Shown here piece by piece: positions 48,737-59,735 of a DNA stretch of 64,000 bases. Origin of the DNA: Symsagittifera roscoffensis (lineage: Eukaryota > Xenacoelomorpha > Acoela > Convolutidae); assembly GCF_963678635.1 (NCBI RefSeq), contig NC_087062.1, positions 21,189,789-21,253,788 of the forward strand, given 5' to 3'. The position numbers were made by a program, and so were the translations under genes. How positions within the stretch are numbered: position 1 is the stretch's first letter; each line of letters opens with the position of its first letter. Below the pieces are notes generated by a model. The model made no database searches and had not been told where the DNA came from. It worked only from the letters and a program-made list of their open reading frames with translations.

Positions 48737-49440
48737 AGATCTGACCAGCTCTGACAACTGAAATATATCAGACCTGATTCACCTCTGCAATATATCAGCA
48801 ATGATCCAACTTGCTTTACAAACGCCTCGACTCGTCAAACTTCGATGCTCGAAAAACCTTTTAATGTTTTTTATTTTTGAACAACTGCATAATTTATTTC
48901 AAAAGAGCACTCAAATTGAAAAAAAAATATCAACACTTTCGCCTAATCGATGAAATTCGAGTGTTTTCCTCATCATTTCATGAAATTGGTTTGCAATGCC
49001 TCGTGGTATTTGTTCTGCTGTGCCTGAAACACATCAATGATTTAATTTTTGACAGCTTTCGAAATGAAAAAAAAATACTGCAAGGATAAGGGAAAACCCT
49101 GACTACTCAGACTGTTGGTCAATAATTTGTTTTGAAACAAAACGTTTCAAAATGTATTTTTTTGTCTCATTGGCCTTTTGCTTTAAAAGTTTTGCTGCGA
49201 CCGTCATCATCTTTTTAAAAAAATTTTATCAAAATTTGGGAAATTTTTGATCCGAATGTTTTCGAAGAGAACGATGATGATGATTATTTGATGAGATCAT
49301 GCTAATTGTCTAAGTTTTTTTTAGAATCAAGTTTTTATCATGAGTTCAATCAAGTAGAGGAAAAAGTAATAACCAAATCAAACAAGTAAACGCTAGTTGA
49401 AAACCAATTTGAACTACAGCACGCATATGTTTAGCACTTA

Positions 49441-50148
49441 TTGTTCCGACTTTCGATACGAATGTAACGGAATATTTGTGCTCGGGGTGGGTTTTTTTTC
49501 TTCAGACAAATTTCGACTCTTTAACTAGCCATTTTTGACGGAATTTTTAAAAATCATTCAAAAGGTATTGTTGTCCTGAGCTTAAATTTGCGAAGATATT
49601 TCACCTATAAACGCGTAAGCGGAGATTTAATCCGTCTTATCAATCGTTCCAAATTGGTTGAACGAAGCTTATTTGCCATAACTGATTGGTTACGACTTTT
49701 TAAATAGCCATTTTTGACGGAATTTCTTTATATCATTCCAAAGGTATTGTTGTCCTGAACTCAAATTTGAAAAGATATTCCACCTGTGATCATTTTTTGT
49801 TAAGTTACGGGTGTTTAAAGATTGGCAATTTGGCCAATTTGGGACAATTAACGCGCGATATATTTCGTGCTATTAATGCATAAGCGGAGAGTTAATCCGT
49901 CTTAGAAAGCGTTCCAAATTGGTTAAAGAAGCTTATTTGACTTAATTGGTTTGTTACAAAGAGCAAAATCTATCCTTTTGTACTTTTTATGGCCCGATGG
50001 GGATGATTTTCATAAAAAATTTCAAATTTTAGAAAAAAAATTCATTTTTTTCATTTCATTTATTTTTTTAAATGTTATTAATGCTGCTCCATAAACCATA
50101 AAAGGCAGTCGGAACATTCAAGGCTTCGTCCTGATACGAGCAGTCTTG
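49441..50148 (+). mobile_element. Helentron-like composite (partial plus nearly full unit)
   Basis: A left end (TTGTTCCGACTTTCGATACG) runs for about 250 bases with the middle of the unit partly deleted. The sequence then jumps back at GGTTAC|GACTTTTTAAATAGCC near 49692 and runs through a second unit to GAGCAGTCTTG. The result is one 5' end, two overlapping bodies and one 3' end. The right-end hairpin is CAAGGCTTCGTCCTG. Confidence 0.7.
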
Positions 50149-50273
50149 TATGTTTTTATGTTCAGCACGTATGTATTTATTAGCAGTATTTAAAGCTGTA
50201 CATAAAACTGTACATTTTGCTGTTTTAAAGCTGTACAGTTCTGATTTTAATGTTTTTCTTATGTACGGGATGT

Positions 50274-50655
50274 GCAGAAGCGGATCTATGATTTTAAAAA
50301 TTTTGTCGATTTTTTTAGGTCGATCATATTGAAAATTCCGAGTGCTAACAGAACACAAGCAGACCAGCAATTTGTTTAGACAAAACTCTTTGCGCTGCAG
50401 GCAAATTGTTGCGAAAAACAGGTCAAAATAGCCATTTTTGGGCACTTTAAGGAAAATGTTGACAAAGTTTTTTTTTGTCGAAAACTTCTCCTCATAATCA
50501 CTTTATATTGGCGCCAACGGAGCCTTTAGAAAAATTTTAAAGACGGTCAGCCAAAACGGGAATTCTTAAATAGTACCAGAGGGGGGGCCCTTTCCCTTTT
50601 GTGTTGGCAGGGGATCGAGTCACTGATGGAGGGAGAGGGCGTCCATCCCGCTTCC
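50274..50655 (+). mobile_element. hAT-like MITE, inverted partner of the next copy
   Basis: Left end AGAAGCGGATCTATG, then GTCGATTTTTTTAGGTCGATC, TTGGCGCCAACGGAGCC, GGTCAGCCAAAACGGG and CAGGGGATCGAGTC. It faces the copy at 50695-51116, from which it is separated by about 40 bases, making a large imperfect palindrome. The minus-strand 125-codon frame at 50068-50445 lies across its edge and is not a gene. Confidence 0.55.
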
Positions 50656-50694
50656 TTCAAATCAGCCTTTTTTATATAGATATACGTTTGAAAG

Positions 50695-51116
50695 CAGTAG
50701 CGGATTTAGGGGGGCCGGGGGGGTTTGCACGCCGCCTTCTCAGGGGTTCGACCCCCAGCCGACCCAAAGGTCCTCCCTTTCTACTATTTTAAGATATCCA
50801 TTTTTGGCTGACTGATTTTAATTTTTATCTAAAGGCGCCTTTGGCGCCAATCTATACTAATTTTGAGGGGGAGCGTGCGCCGAACAAAACGCAATTTTTT
50901 GGTCGATTTTTTTCCAAAAAGTGCCTAAAAACGCCTTTTTTGGCCTTTTTTCAAAAATTTGCCTCAGGCGCAGAAAATTTGGTCAAATTAGGGTCTTTAT
51001 AGCGGTTTCGTAGAGCTCACAAAATCAATTTTGTCGACCTAAAAAAAGGTCGACAAAGTTTTCAATTTTTTTTTTGAAAGTCCGCCCCCCTCGAGAAATT
51101 CCTTGATCCGCGCCTG
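50695..51116 (-). mobile_element. hAT-like MITE with target-site duplication
   Basis: Terminal inverted repeats CAGTAGCGGAT / ATCCGCGCCTG, flanked by TTTGAAAG (50687-50694) and TTTGAAAA (51117-51124), an 8-base target duplication with one mismatch. CAG ends and 8-bp duplications are hallmarks of hAT transposons. Internal GTCGACC/GGTCGAC palindrome. No transposase. Confidence 0.8.
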
Positions 51117-51770
51117 TTTGAAAATATACATCTTGTCTGCTGAATTTGTCAGCGTCAAATCAGTCATCTTTCCAAAATAAGTGAGAAGATCGGAAAGTTT
51201 TTGCTGAGATAAAGTCACACATTTTGATTTGAAACTTCAATCATTTTAAGATTTTCAACCATAAAGGATACATCTGGTGGCGAATTCGTTTCCAAAAATG
51301 ACTAAAATTAGGATCCATAAATCAACCAAAAACATATAAAACCCTCCATTTCACCTTAATTATCATGTCGCTTGAAGTCACAAAAAAAATTGTGCTTAAT
51401 TTATTACCTCCTTTGTTGGCTAACATGTTTACCTTATTCAAAGACAGGATATGATATTAACAACCGTCAGATTGCTCTAGATAGTCAGAGTTGGTTGATA
51501 AGTGAACTCATAAATTTGCACCTGCAGCCCAGTTTAGTATGGTTTACATTAAAGCGCAAGGATCAGCTGTCCTCTCGAAATAGGTCAGAAACAAAGTACC
51601 CAGAGAAAAATGAGAACGGACCAATGGTTTTCGACTTTTTGATAAGTCTTAGAAGCCTTTTAATCTAACTGTCTACCAGCCGGCAGAAAGTATACATGCG
51701 TGTTTGGCATGTCTGTAAAGTACCAGCGTTAACTTCTGAACAATACAAACGAGAATAGGCGGTTCTTTAG

Positions 51771-52097
51771 CAACTAACACCGAAAACTCGAATAACAGTC
51801 TTTGATGAAACATTTGGTTTTCTAAATGGTTACGACATTAACATGGTTACATGTGCGACTGGTTTTGAACAAAAGATAGACCTCCATTCCGAACTTATTC
51901 CCAAATTATATTCTGAATCTGAGGCTTGAAAAGATCCGGCAAGGTATCGGCTCCCTCGGCCTTCAAATGAAACTGTAGCTCAAAGGTTCAAAAATTCTAA
52001 CGCCCTCGATGTACGCGCTCATGCGAAGTTTTGCCAGCTTGCCAGTCACAGTCTAAACGGCCGAGCAATCTTTTTCGCGATGAAGCATCTCATTTAA
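51771..52097 (+). pseudogene. Unrecognised coding relic
   Basis: One reading frame runs about 108 codons from just after a TAG (51768) to a TAA (52095-52097) with a single internal TGA at 51927. Composition is balanced and GC-richer than its surroundings. Pieces include FDETFGFLNGYDINMVTC, FEQKIDLHSELIPKLYSE, KDPARYRLPRPSNETVAQRF and HAKFCQLASHSLNGRAIFF. Open but frame-shifted coding-like pieces precede it from about 51470. It looks like a decayed gene or transposon ORF; I cannot assign a family. It lies inside intron 2 of the membrane-protein gene, same strand. Confidence 0.35.
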
Positions 52098-52684
52098 GAT
52101 CAACAAAGAAGGAATTTAAATCGACCGGAAACCATTTCTGTCAGTGCGGGAAGGCTGTCCTTGATTCTCTTTATTAAATCTGTGAAACTGAATAATTGAT
52201 TTGCATGACTCATCAAACGATTCTACTTTTCAATTTCTATAATCTTCATAAAATATTATTATAAAGTAGTTCAAAAATTGCTGATTTGTCACTTTATGTT
52301 ATTTTTAATGTGTAATTTTTTTTTCACATTTTGTTTTTCTAAATTCCCCTGAAAGAATTCTACGCAAGCCGCTGAGTATGGTAGAATAGCATTATAAGGA
52401 GCTTCAACAATTACAATTTGCTTTTTATAATGAAAAACAAATAAAAAAAGCAAATGAATATTTTTCGTGTGTTTTTCTGTATTAAGATACTAAACAGTTT
52501 TCGCTTCTAAAGTTAATAATTTTTTTTGTCAAAAATTGATAACAGAATTTGAAAGAACTTTAAAACATTGATTTTTTTTATTTTTGTTTTTCATTTAATA
52601 CCTTCTCACGATATGTAAAGTATAAACTGACATATTTTGAGCCTGTATCGCATTAGCCTGAGAAAATTGCTTGCTTTAATATTC

Positions 52685-52960
52685 AATTTGGAACAATTAA
52701 TTTGCCGATTATGCATAAATAGCACGAAATATATTGCTTTTTAATTATCCTAAATTGGCCAAATTGATAGTTTTTAAACCCCCATGAGTTTACCAATAAT
52801 GATGATATGTTTTTAAGTTTGAACTTGGGACATTATTACTTTCCAGATGAAGCATAGAAAATTCCTCAAAAATGGCTTGATAAATATTCAAAATTGGTCT
52901 GGAGAAAAACTACCCCGAGCACCAAGGGGTTCCGTCACATTCTTCAAAAGTCGGAAAAAT
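52685..52960 (-). mobile_element. Helentron-like element, diverged
   Basis: Minus-oriented blocks: ATAAATAGCACGAAATATAT, CCTAAATTGGCCAAATTG, AACCCCCATGAGTTTACC, AAAAACTACCCCGAGCACC and a terminal TTCAAAAGTCGG. The 3' hairpin end is missing. Confidence 0.55.
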
Positions 52961-53052
52961 AATGCTGCATCGAATCAGAAAAAAGTCTCATTGTGAAAAA
53001 CTAGCATAGGAAAAAAGATTTTTGGGCAGTTGAAAGCGCTGGCAGGATTGTT

Positions 53053-53402
53053 TTTATTCCGACTTTTGAAGAAAGTGACTGAATAATTGTGCTCGTTTTT
53101 TTTTCTCCAGACAACCTTCGACTTTATAGGCAACCATTTTATGGAATTTTTTCAAAATTGTTCACCTGCAATCGGTTTTCGTAAAGTTGTAGAAAGTTAA
53201 GGATTGCCAATTTAAAGACAATTAACGCGTGATATTTTTCACGATATTTACGCGTAAGCCGAGATTTAATCCCGTCATATTTAACTTTCCAAGATGGTTG
53301 AAGGAGGTTACTTGTCATAATTGATACGTTAACATAAGCGAAATCTATCACTTTGTCTTCTGGCGTGTCAGTGGATGATAAAAAACCTCTAAAATTAAAA
53401 AC
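53053..53402 (+). mobile_element. Helentron-like element, diverged, 3' truncated
   Basis: Opens TTATTCCGACTTTTGAAG and continues with GACAATTAACGCGTGATAT, TTTACGCGTAAGCCGAGAT and TCTGGCGTGTCAGTGG. It lies inverted to the copy 90 bases to its left, forming a divergent pair. The minus-strand 101-codon frame here is repeat sequence. Confidence 0.55.
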
Positions 53403-55389
53403 TTTAAATAAAAACACCAAAAGAACAACAAGAAATAAAATCACGAATTAAACTCTTTGACAAAAAATTATTTGTGATCTTTTAACGGGTCAACGCTGAA
53501 AACAAAAACTCGACTAATCTATTGAAGAGCAACCAGCAAGCTCATTTTATTTTTTAATTTTTTTTCGGAAAATTTTGGAACGCAGTATGGAATATAGTTT
53601 CTTTGCTTCTAATTATCAAGATTATGTTGATTATGCTACTAATTTGTTTTTGTTTATGAAAAAATGCATATCATACATATTTCATGTATGAAAACTATAT
53701 GATAAGCATTTTTTCCGACGGAATTAAAAATCATGATTTTGATTGCCAAAATGCCCTTCATCTTACATATACTTATGCAAATCTTTTTAAAAGTACCCAG
53801 GCACGTTTTTTGGTGATTTTTGAAAATTTTATTTTTTTTTCTATGACAAAATGATTGTCTTATATTTTTCATACATAAAAAAATTTACGATATGCAATTT
53901 TTTATCGAAAACTTTATATCATTTTTAATGACCAGAAAGCTTGGGTTGAATTCATCTTGTCGAATTTTGGGTCCCGCTTTTGATCGATTTTCATAGAAGC
54001 TACTTCGTTCTTGCGATAGAGTGAACCTTGCTTCTCTTTCTGATTCGTGCCTCTACGTATTTTGAAGTTTTATCCATCGTTGAAGTAAATGTCGTAATTG
54101 GCACGATTTCAACTAGGTCTCAGGAGTCAAAAATATCCTCTCCTGGGTTTTATTTGTCGTTTCGACCTTTCGACCGTTTCGTCTTTTCGAAGGTTATTAT
54201 TCGTCATTTCGATCTTTCCAAATCCTAGGCAAATTTCACGGACTTTTTAAGATCTACATATTTTTGCAAATTGATTTGATTTATTGCGATTTTTGTAGGT
54301 TTTTCATTCATCGCAATTCTTACAAGAAAACGCGACTAAATTTTTTCAGAAGATTTATTCAATATATCCTGTATTTCAAGCCATTTGACAAAAAATTAGT
54401 CTAAGGCAACATAGTAATTGCTGACACACAGTTTTTTGCGTGTTTTATGTCCTATTTTTGGTCCATCTTTAATTAATTATACTTTACTAACATGATGAGA
54501 ACCTGACTTGCACGCTACAGATTTTATCACGATGCAAAAATAGTTCTGTTGGAATATACGTAGAAGTTTTTTCACGATGCGAAAATAGTTCAATTGGAAT
54601 CTGTAGAGCAGGAGCAGACAATAAGTGCGGACAAAAAACGATAACTTTTTGATATGTTAAGAGTCATTAGACGGATGCTGCATGCTTTTCAGTAAAATAA
54701 TTGTTTCGAATTGAGCTTTTTAATCTTTTTTTTGCCAGTTTAGTTTTCAGTTTTTTTTGTCTTGATTACACTAATATTAGAGAAGAGCAGCCTGCTGTAA
54801 ATTTTTATCACCAAATTAGTAAATAAGTTTAAAAAAATTAGTTTTGTAAATAAATTTTCTCTGTGGTTTTTGAATTTTTGAAAAGGGTAAAAAAAAGGTG
54901 AACCATCGGAAAATTTATAAATTCTGTACTAAAAAAACGCGCTGCATGTAACAAAAGCAACCAAGCGCTGTACAAACAGCTCAGATTTTTTAAAGGCATT
55001 TTATAAATTTTATTTGAAAGTTTTCGCTCTAAACTTATCAAAAACTTCAAACTTTTTTCAACCTGCTAAAAAAATATGAACTTGGTTATTCATTTTTTAT
55101 TGCACCCTGTTCGGTGACAACATAAAATTGTATTGATGACAAATTGATGCTTTTAGCCGACAATGAAAGATATTTTTGGACTTTGACTGATGAACTTGAT
55201 TATTGGATTTTGATTGCCCGTACTGAGGATTTTTGGTGAATTTTGGTGGCACTTAGTAGCCTTAAAACTGTGAATAGAACTGTTTTTATGCCAGACATGT
55301 AAATAATGTCGGCAGTTCTGCAATGGGACAAGAACTTCGGCAGGGTTGTTTGATGACAATAACATAAAAGTTCCAGCAAACGAAAATGA
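53403..55389. other. AT-rich sequence without a supported gene
   Basis: Contains AT-rich palindromic stretches (about 53660-53900) and a 45-base-period direct repeat (CACGATGCAAAAATAGTTC at 54528, CACGATGCGAAAATAGTTC at 54573). Confidence 0.4.
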
Positions 55390-55394
55390 CCTTT

Positions 55395-55658
55395 TGTGAT
55401 AACTTAAAGGACTGAGATATCTAGCCAAGACTTACTTCATCTTGATATATAAATAAATAAGTACTTTAACAAATCATGTCATGACAATAAATTGTGTCTG
55501 CTTAAATCTTTCATAGGTCGACTAGAGAGTGAGTGAATAAGCTTGCATAGAATTGAACCGATGTTTGACAGGTCGATAGCGACCTTGATAACCAACAATA
55601 GATTAACGACTAAGATTAGAATGACGTCATCAGTAACAATGAATAACACCGCACGACA
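55395..55658 (-). repeat. Solo LTR of element B
   Basis: TGTGATAACTTAAAGG to CACCGCACGACA, 264 bases, the same as the LTR at 59478-59735 apart from small differences. It is flanked by the perfect 5-base direct repeat CCTTT (55390-55394 and 55659-55663), the target duplication typical of Ty3/gypsy insertion. It has no internal region, so it is a solo LTR. Confidence 0.85.
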
Positions 55659-56218
55659 CCTTTGTAGGAAAATTTGATTAATAAATATCTATGTGTCAAA
55701 GTGGCACAAGTGGCTAAACTTTTTTGTATGATTTTATTCAAAAATGCGATAAATAGTTGTGGAGGTTTGAGTTCCACGAGCAACCATGCTCGTTACAAGA
55801 GGGCAAATTGACAAAACACCAACAAAGAGATACATTTAGTTCCTTATCAAAGACATAACAGAGGTTCCTTATAGAGAGCTCAAGAAAGTAATTTTCACGG
55901 TACAGTTTTGCATAATGGTTTACAACGGTAAGTTCCCAAATTGCATAAATCACAATTGGCATAAAATTGAATTTTTTCCCCAAATGGCATAAATTCTAAG
56001 TTTTGATATTAATTTAAACGTTTTCTGTCAATTTTTAATTCTAACATTTTGCCAGGAACGAAAGCATGTGAACAAGACTTGGAATTAATTGCTTCCAAAC
56101 AAATGTTACGCAACAAATTTGTCAAAAAAACTGACCACAAGCAGCTCATTAATAACCGCAAGCTTATGCTTCTTGCTTTTAATTAAAAAAACTACAACTT
56201 TTTCAAGATAGAATGTCA
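55659..56218. repeat. Duplicated flank of element B, left copy
   Basis: Starts CCTTTGTAGGAAAATTTG and matches 59736-60289 along its length, including the first part of a foldback element from 55917. It breaks off at AGATAGAATG. The right-hand copy continues beyond this point, so this copy is the truncated one. Non-coding. Confidence 0.85.
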
Positions 56219-56467
56219 ATCACTACCCATTAAATAACACCGCACCACATTTCCCCCTCTAGGGAAAATTCCAATCAAACATATGAATTTTACAAAAGTA
56301 ACGGCATTAATGACAATTTAAGGCGAAAAGACTGAAAAGACTCAACGGCTGAGTAATTAAAGAAATTAAGAGTTTTTAAACAGAGTTTAAGTATAACAAT
56401 CACAACCATCGAAAGAAGTAGAGGAGTTAAATTTTCATTTCGTCGCAACGGGTTATCCGATACGAGT

Positions 56468-57260
56468 TTACATTCGGGAAACGGGTGAAATTCCTTGTAT
56501 AACCCACAGCACCATTGGGAGAACAGACCCTGTGATGTTCCGACTGGAGTGATACTTCTTGTTTGGCCTTGCGAATCGGACCCTTTTATCCGGAAATGCC
56601 TGAGTTGAGCTAGTTAGAACTGGAGGCAAGTAGACAGGTGAATCAATTAGATTCACAGAGTGACGAATTGGGCTACCATAAAAGGACGTTTGCTTTTTAT
56701 GGCATGAAGTGCGCGACGAGTTGGAAACTGAGGAGATATTGCCATCAAGATCCGAGGTAAATTTTGACATGTCGCGATTGGGTGGATCGGAAACTGCCAA
56801 ATTTGAACTTCGGGAGCACTCTTGTAACTTCGGGACTGGCGATTCATCATCCGACGAAATATAAATTAAATCCGGGCAAGATATAACAGCAGATTTAGCG
56901 GGAGAGGTGCCTGCGACTTGACACTAATGGGCACTTCCGGAGGTAAATCTTTGGACGCAGAGGAAAAGGCCGTAAGGTCCACCACCGATGTAGCATCACG
57001 AATAATAGATTGAATGCCTGGAGCATCCGACATAGACTTGTCCACCAACTTACTCGCGGAAGAATTGGCCCGCAAAGGTATGGACGACGACAATAGTAGA
57101 GTGGGTTGAGGACGAACATGAACTGATACTGTGTTAGCAGTAATCCGAGATCTTTGATGAGTCCATTTGAGAGGTCGGTTATCCTCCGGCGACGTTGAAG
57201 ACGATGTTGACACAATGGGGCGCTTTTGCCCCTTTTTTGACTGGCGTTGCTTGTTTGCAT
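56468..57260 (-). pseudogene. Element B pol tail (low-complexity C-terminal part)
   Basis: Overlapping frames rich in Ser/Pro/Thr (for example 57213-56866 and 56800-56468) follow the integrase relic on the minus strand. Such disordered tails are usual at the end of Ty3-type integrases. Frame changes break it into pieces. No chromodomain or envelope-like membrane segment was seen. Confidence 0.4.
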
Positions 57261-57319
57261 GAAAAACCTACAGACGTTGATTTAAGGTGCACCGCAAGAT
57301 GGTTCCTCCTTATCACTTA

Positions 57320-58640
57320 ACCTTTATCAGTAATTTACGTCGACCCAGTAACTTTAACAATTTTGCCTTTGAAAGGTTTGAATAATTCCCGACCAGATTT
57401 CCAATCGAAAAATTTCCGAACTAAACTAAATAATCCAATTTACGTTTTGGCTGAGACGGGCTAATTTGGTCTGCCGGCATCTGGTTCCGGAAACGAAGAG
57501 TACCCGAGAAAAGATTTGACCTCAAGGTGGCAGCAAGCACTTGGTTACGCTCCGTTAGAGTCCTGAGAGTTTTGACGCCTTCCTCGTGTCTCAAATTTTT
57601 CTTTAAGGTCAACCATTGATTGGCTGACTTTGCCAAACTTTCCAAAGCTCGGTAATGGGGAGTTTCTGCGACTGAGTCTGTTAGCCCCCCAAAATATGGC
57701 AACACTGATGGGCTGGATTGAACGTTTTTTGACATATTTGATCCTAGGTCGGCTGTCACATTGCTCCCGACGCTGTTCCGCAGTGAACAGATCTCGTTCC
57801 AGATGATGATTATCTAAATTAACACGCGAAGGGAGACGTTCCGCCGCGAGAGATAATTCCGTATTTGTAGGACGAACGACATGTAATTCAAAAGGTGAAA
57901 ACCTTGTCACCGAGTTTTTAAACACCCGAATATCCTCAATAATGTGCCGAAGCCTTTCATGTACACTGGAAAAATCTGGATTCAACCGAGAAGCTCCCAA
58001 ACGACGCTCAATGGTCTGAATGGAACGTTCCACCAGACCACAACCACTATGGTTCCCGACCGGCAAAATTTTGAGAACTGTTTTTGTCAAACTGTTTACT
58101 AACTTATTTTTAAAACCTGAATACTGGTCCGTTTTGATTGACTTTGGAATACTATGACATTGAATATATGATTTCAAGAACTTAATTATCTTTTACCCCC
58201 CGTGGAGCGTGTAATCATAGCTGACGGATACTTAGAATACCGGTCGATTGCGACCACTATGTAAATATTGTTACCTGCAGAGTCGGGAAGAGGACCAGCA
58301 CCGCATAATCGAGCTTGAGTTCCTCATTAGAACAGGACAAAAGAGGTAAAGCTTTGGTCGACTTAAACGAAGTGTTAGCTTTGAGATTCTTACCAAATTT
58401 CGTACATTGAGGACAACCTTTACAGAGTTGTATAATATCGCGATGCATTCGAGGCCACGAAAAATATTGGGCTGCATCCACCAGGGCAAGTTGAACCGCG
58501 TGTGACCTGTGAAGACGGGCAAGAAGAGGTTTTTGTAAGCAATTTGGGATAGCAATCCGGTTGTCAACCACGACACAATCGACCACTACTGCTGCTACGA
58601 TTGATCCTATCCGACAGCTTTTTCCCTTGCACAGAAAACG
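57320..58640 (-). pseudogene. Element B integrase relic
   Basis: In element order: an HHCC-type zinc-binding block (LHRSHAVQLALVDAAQYFSW followed by CKGCPQC), the start of the catalytic core (EELKLDYA), VVAIDRYSKYPSA after a frameshift, KTDQYSGF with the second aspartate, and VERSIQTIERRL with the catalytic glutamate. A C-terminal block with FKGKIVKVTGS follows near 57350. All three acidic positions are still visible, but two frameshifts and stops separate the pieces. This is the Ty3/gypsy integrase arrangement. It is fused almost directly to gag. Confidence 0.75.
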
Positions 58641-59478
58641 TCGGCTCCTGCTTAATGCGCGCACTCTGGCCCGAATTGGACACTTGATGGGAGAAACTGC
58701 CGATACTGTCGGATACCCGAGCTGTTTTTGTAGATTAGAAGCAGTTTGGGCCCCCCTCTCCTGTAACAACGCCGACTTTAAAGTTTCTTTGGAAGTGGTC
58801 CCCGGACGGATACATAGTTCTCTTTGAATATACTTATACCTCATTTTTGCAAGGAAGATATCTCTCACCACTTCCTTCTCCTGATCAATCGTCCAACCGC
58901 ACAAGGCTGCTTGTCCTGTAAGACGCAAATAGAAAGTCTCCAGACTTTCGCGTTCGGCATGTACGGCATTATAAGTTTGAGACGTTCAATGATATAATTT
59001 TTCTCCTTTCTGAAGAAAAGAACACAATGCTCGTGAAATTCTTGAAAAGTAATTGCACTAAGGTACGCATGTGGATAACTCTGAAGAAAACGTTTTCTAC
59101 CTTCATTCGCTGTTCTACCTCGTAGAAACACACACCACGTGCCACTCTGGGGCCTTAAGGCAGACATTCCTCATTCATATCTGCCACTCTACCAACAGCT
59201 GCATCGTTTCTAGCAATGCGATTAGCTATGGCTGCTGCCTCTTCATCAATTCCAACAGCCTCTAGTTTTGGGACTGGATCATCATGAACTACACCCGGCA
59301 GTTTCAGCAACTCACCAGGATCGCACCTTTCCCGTAGAGTGATGGCTAGATTGAATTGCCCTATCCAAGAATCCCAACTACTGGGTGGATCGGCTGTTGA
59401 GTTATGCCAAAATACTGGAACGCCTAACAGGTCAGTCCGGTAGTCTGATGACACAACCGGAACTGCTGGCTGCGCCAT
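58640..59478 (-). pseudogene. Element B gag relic
   Basis: The gag ATG (59478) overlaps the last base of the LTR and opens MAQPAVPVVSSDYRTDL. It continues through PPSSWDSWIGQFNLAI, then after frameshifts GRKRFLQSYPHAYLSAI, FFRKEKNYIIERLKL and LTGQAALCGWTIDQEKEVV, and RDIFLAKMRYKYIQRELC with a helical ALLQERGAQTASNLQKQLG end. This order matches Ty3-type capsid and the gag relic of element A. No CCHC nucleocapsid knuckle was found before the integrase part begins. Confidence 0.7.
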
Positions 59479-59735
59479 GTGATAACTTAAGGGACTGAGA
59501 TAGCTAGCCAAGACTTAATTGATATATAAATAAATATGTACTTTAACAAATCATGTCATGACATTAAATTGTGTCTAATTAAATCTTTCATAAGTCGACT
59601 AGAGAGTGAGTGAATAAGCTTGCATAGAATTGAACCGATGTTTGACAGGTCGATAGCGACCTTGATGACCAACAATAGATTAACGACTAAGATTAGAATG
59701 ACGTCATAAGTAACAATGAATAACACCGCACCACA
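59478..59735 (-). repeat. Element B 5' LTR
   Basis: TGTGATAACTTAAGGG to CACCGCACCACA, 258 bases, beginning TG and ending CA as LTRs do. On the minus strand it is followed immediately by TGGCGCAG, a possible primer-binding site. Its outer flank is CCTTTGTAGG, the same CCTTT found on both sides of the solo LTR. Confidence 0.85.

Larger units (their letters stand above)
56211..59735 (-). mobile_element. Element B: non-autonomous Ty3/gypsy-like LTR retrotransposon
   Basis: A minus-strand element with a full 5' LTR (59478-59735), gag, a fused integrase region, an untranslated tail, a polypurine tract (AGAGGGGGAAA, 56250-56260) and only the first about 39 bases of the 3' LTR (56211-56249). Protease, reverse transcriptase and RNase H are absent between gag and integrase. 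The GC content is well above that of its surroundings. Several frameshifts and stops are present, so it is a relic. Confidence 0.8.

Noticed and set aside
50068-50445. Minus-strand frame of 125 codons
   Set aside because: Spans the edge of a Helentron-like copy and a hAT-like MITE; repeat sequence, not a gene.
55153-55428. Minus-strand frame of 91 codons entering the solo LTR
   Set aside because: Its start is LTR sequence also seen before gag in element B, and the rest is flank with no gag motifs.
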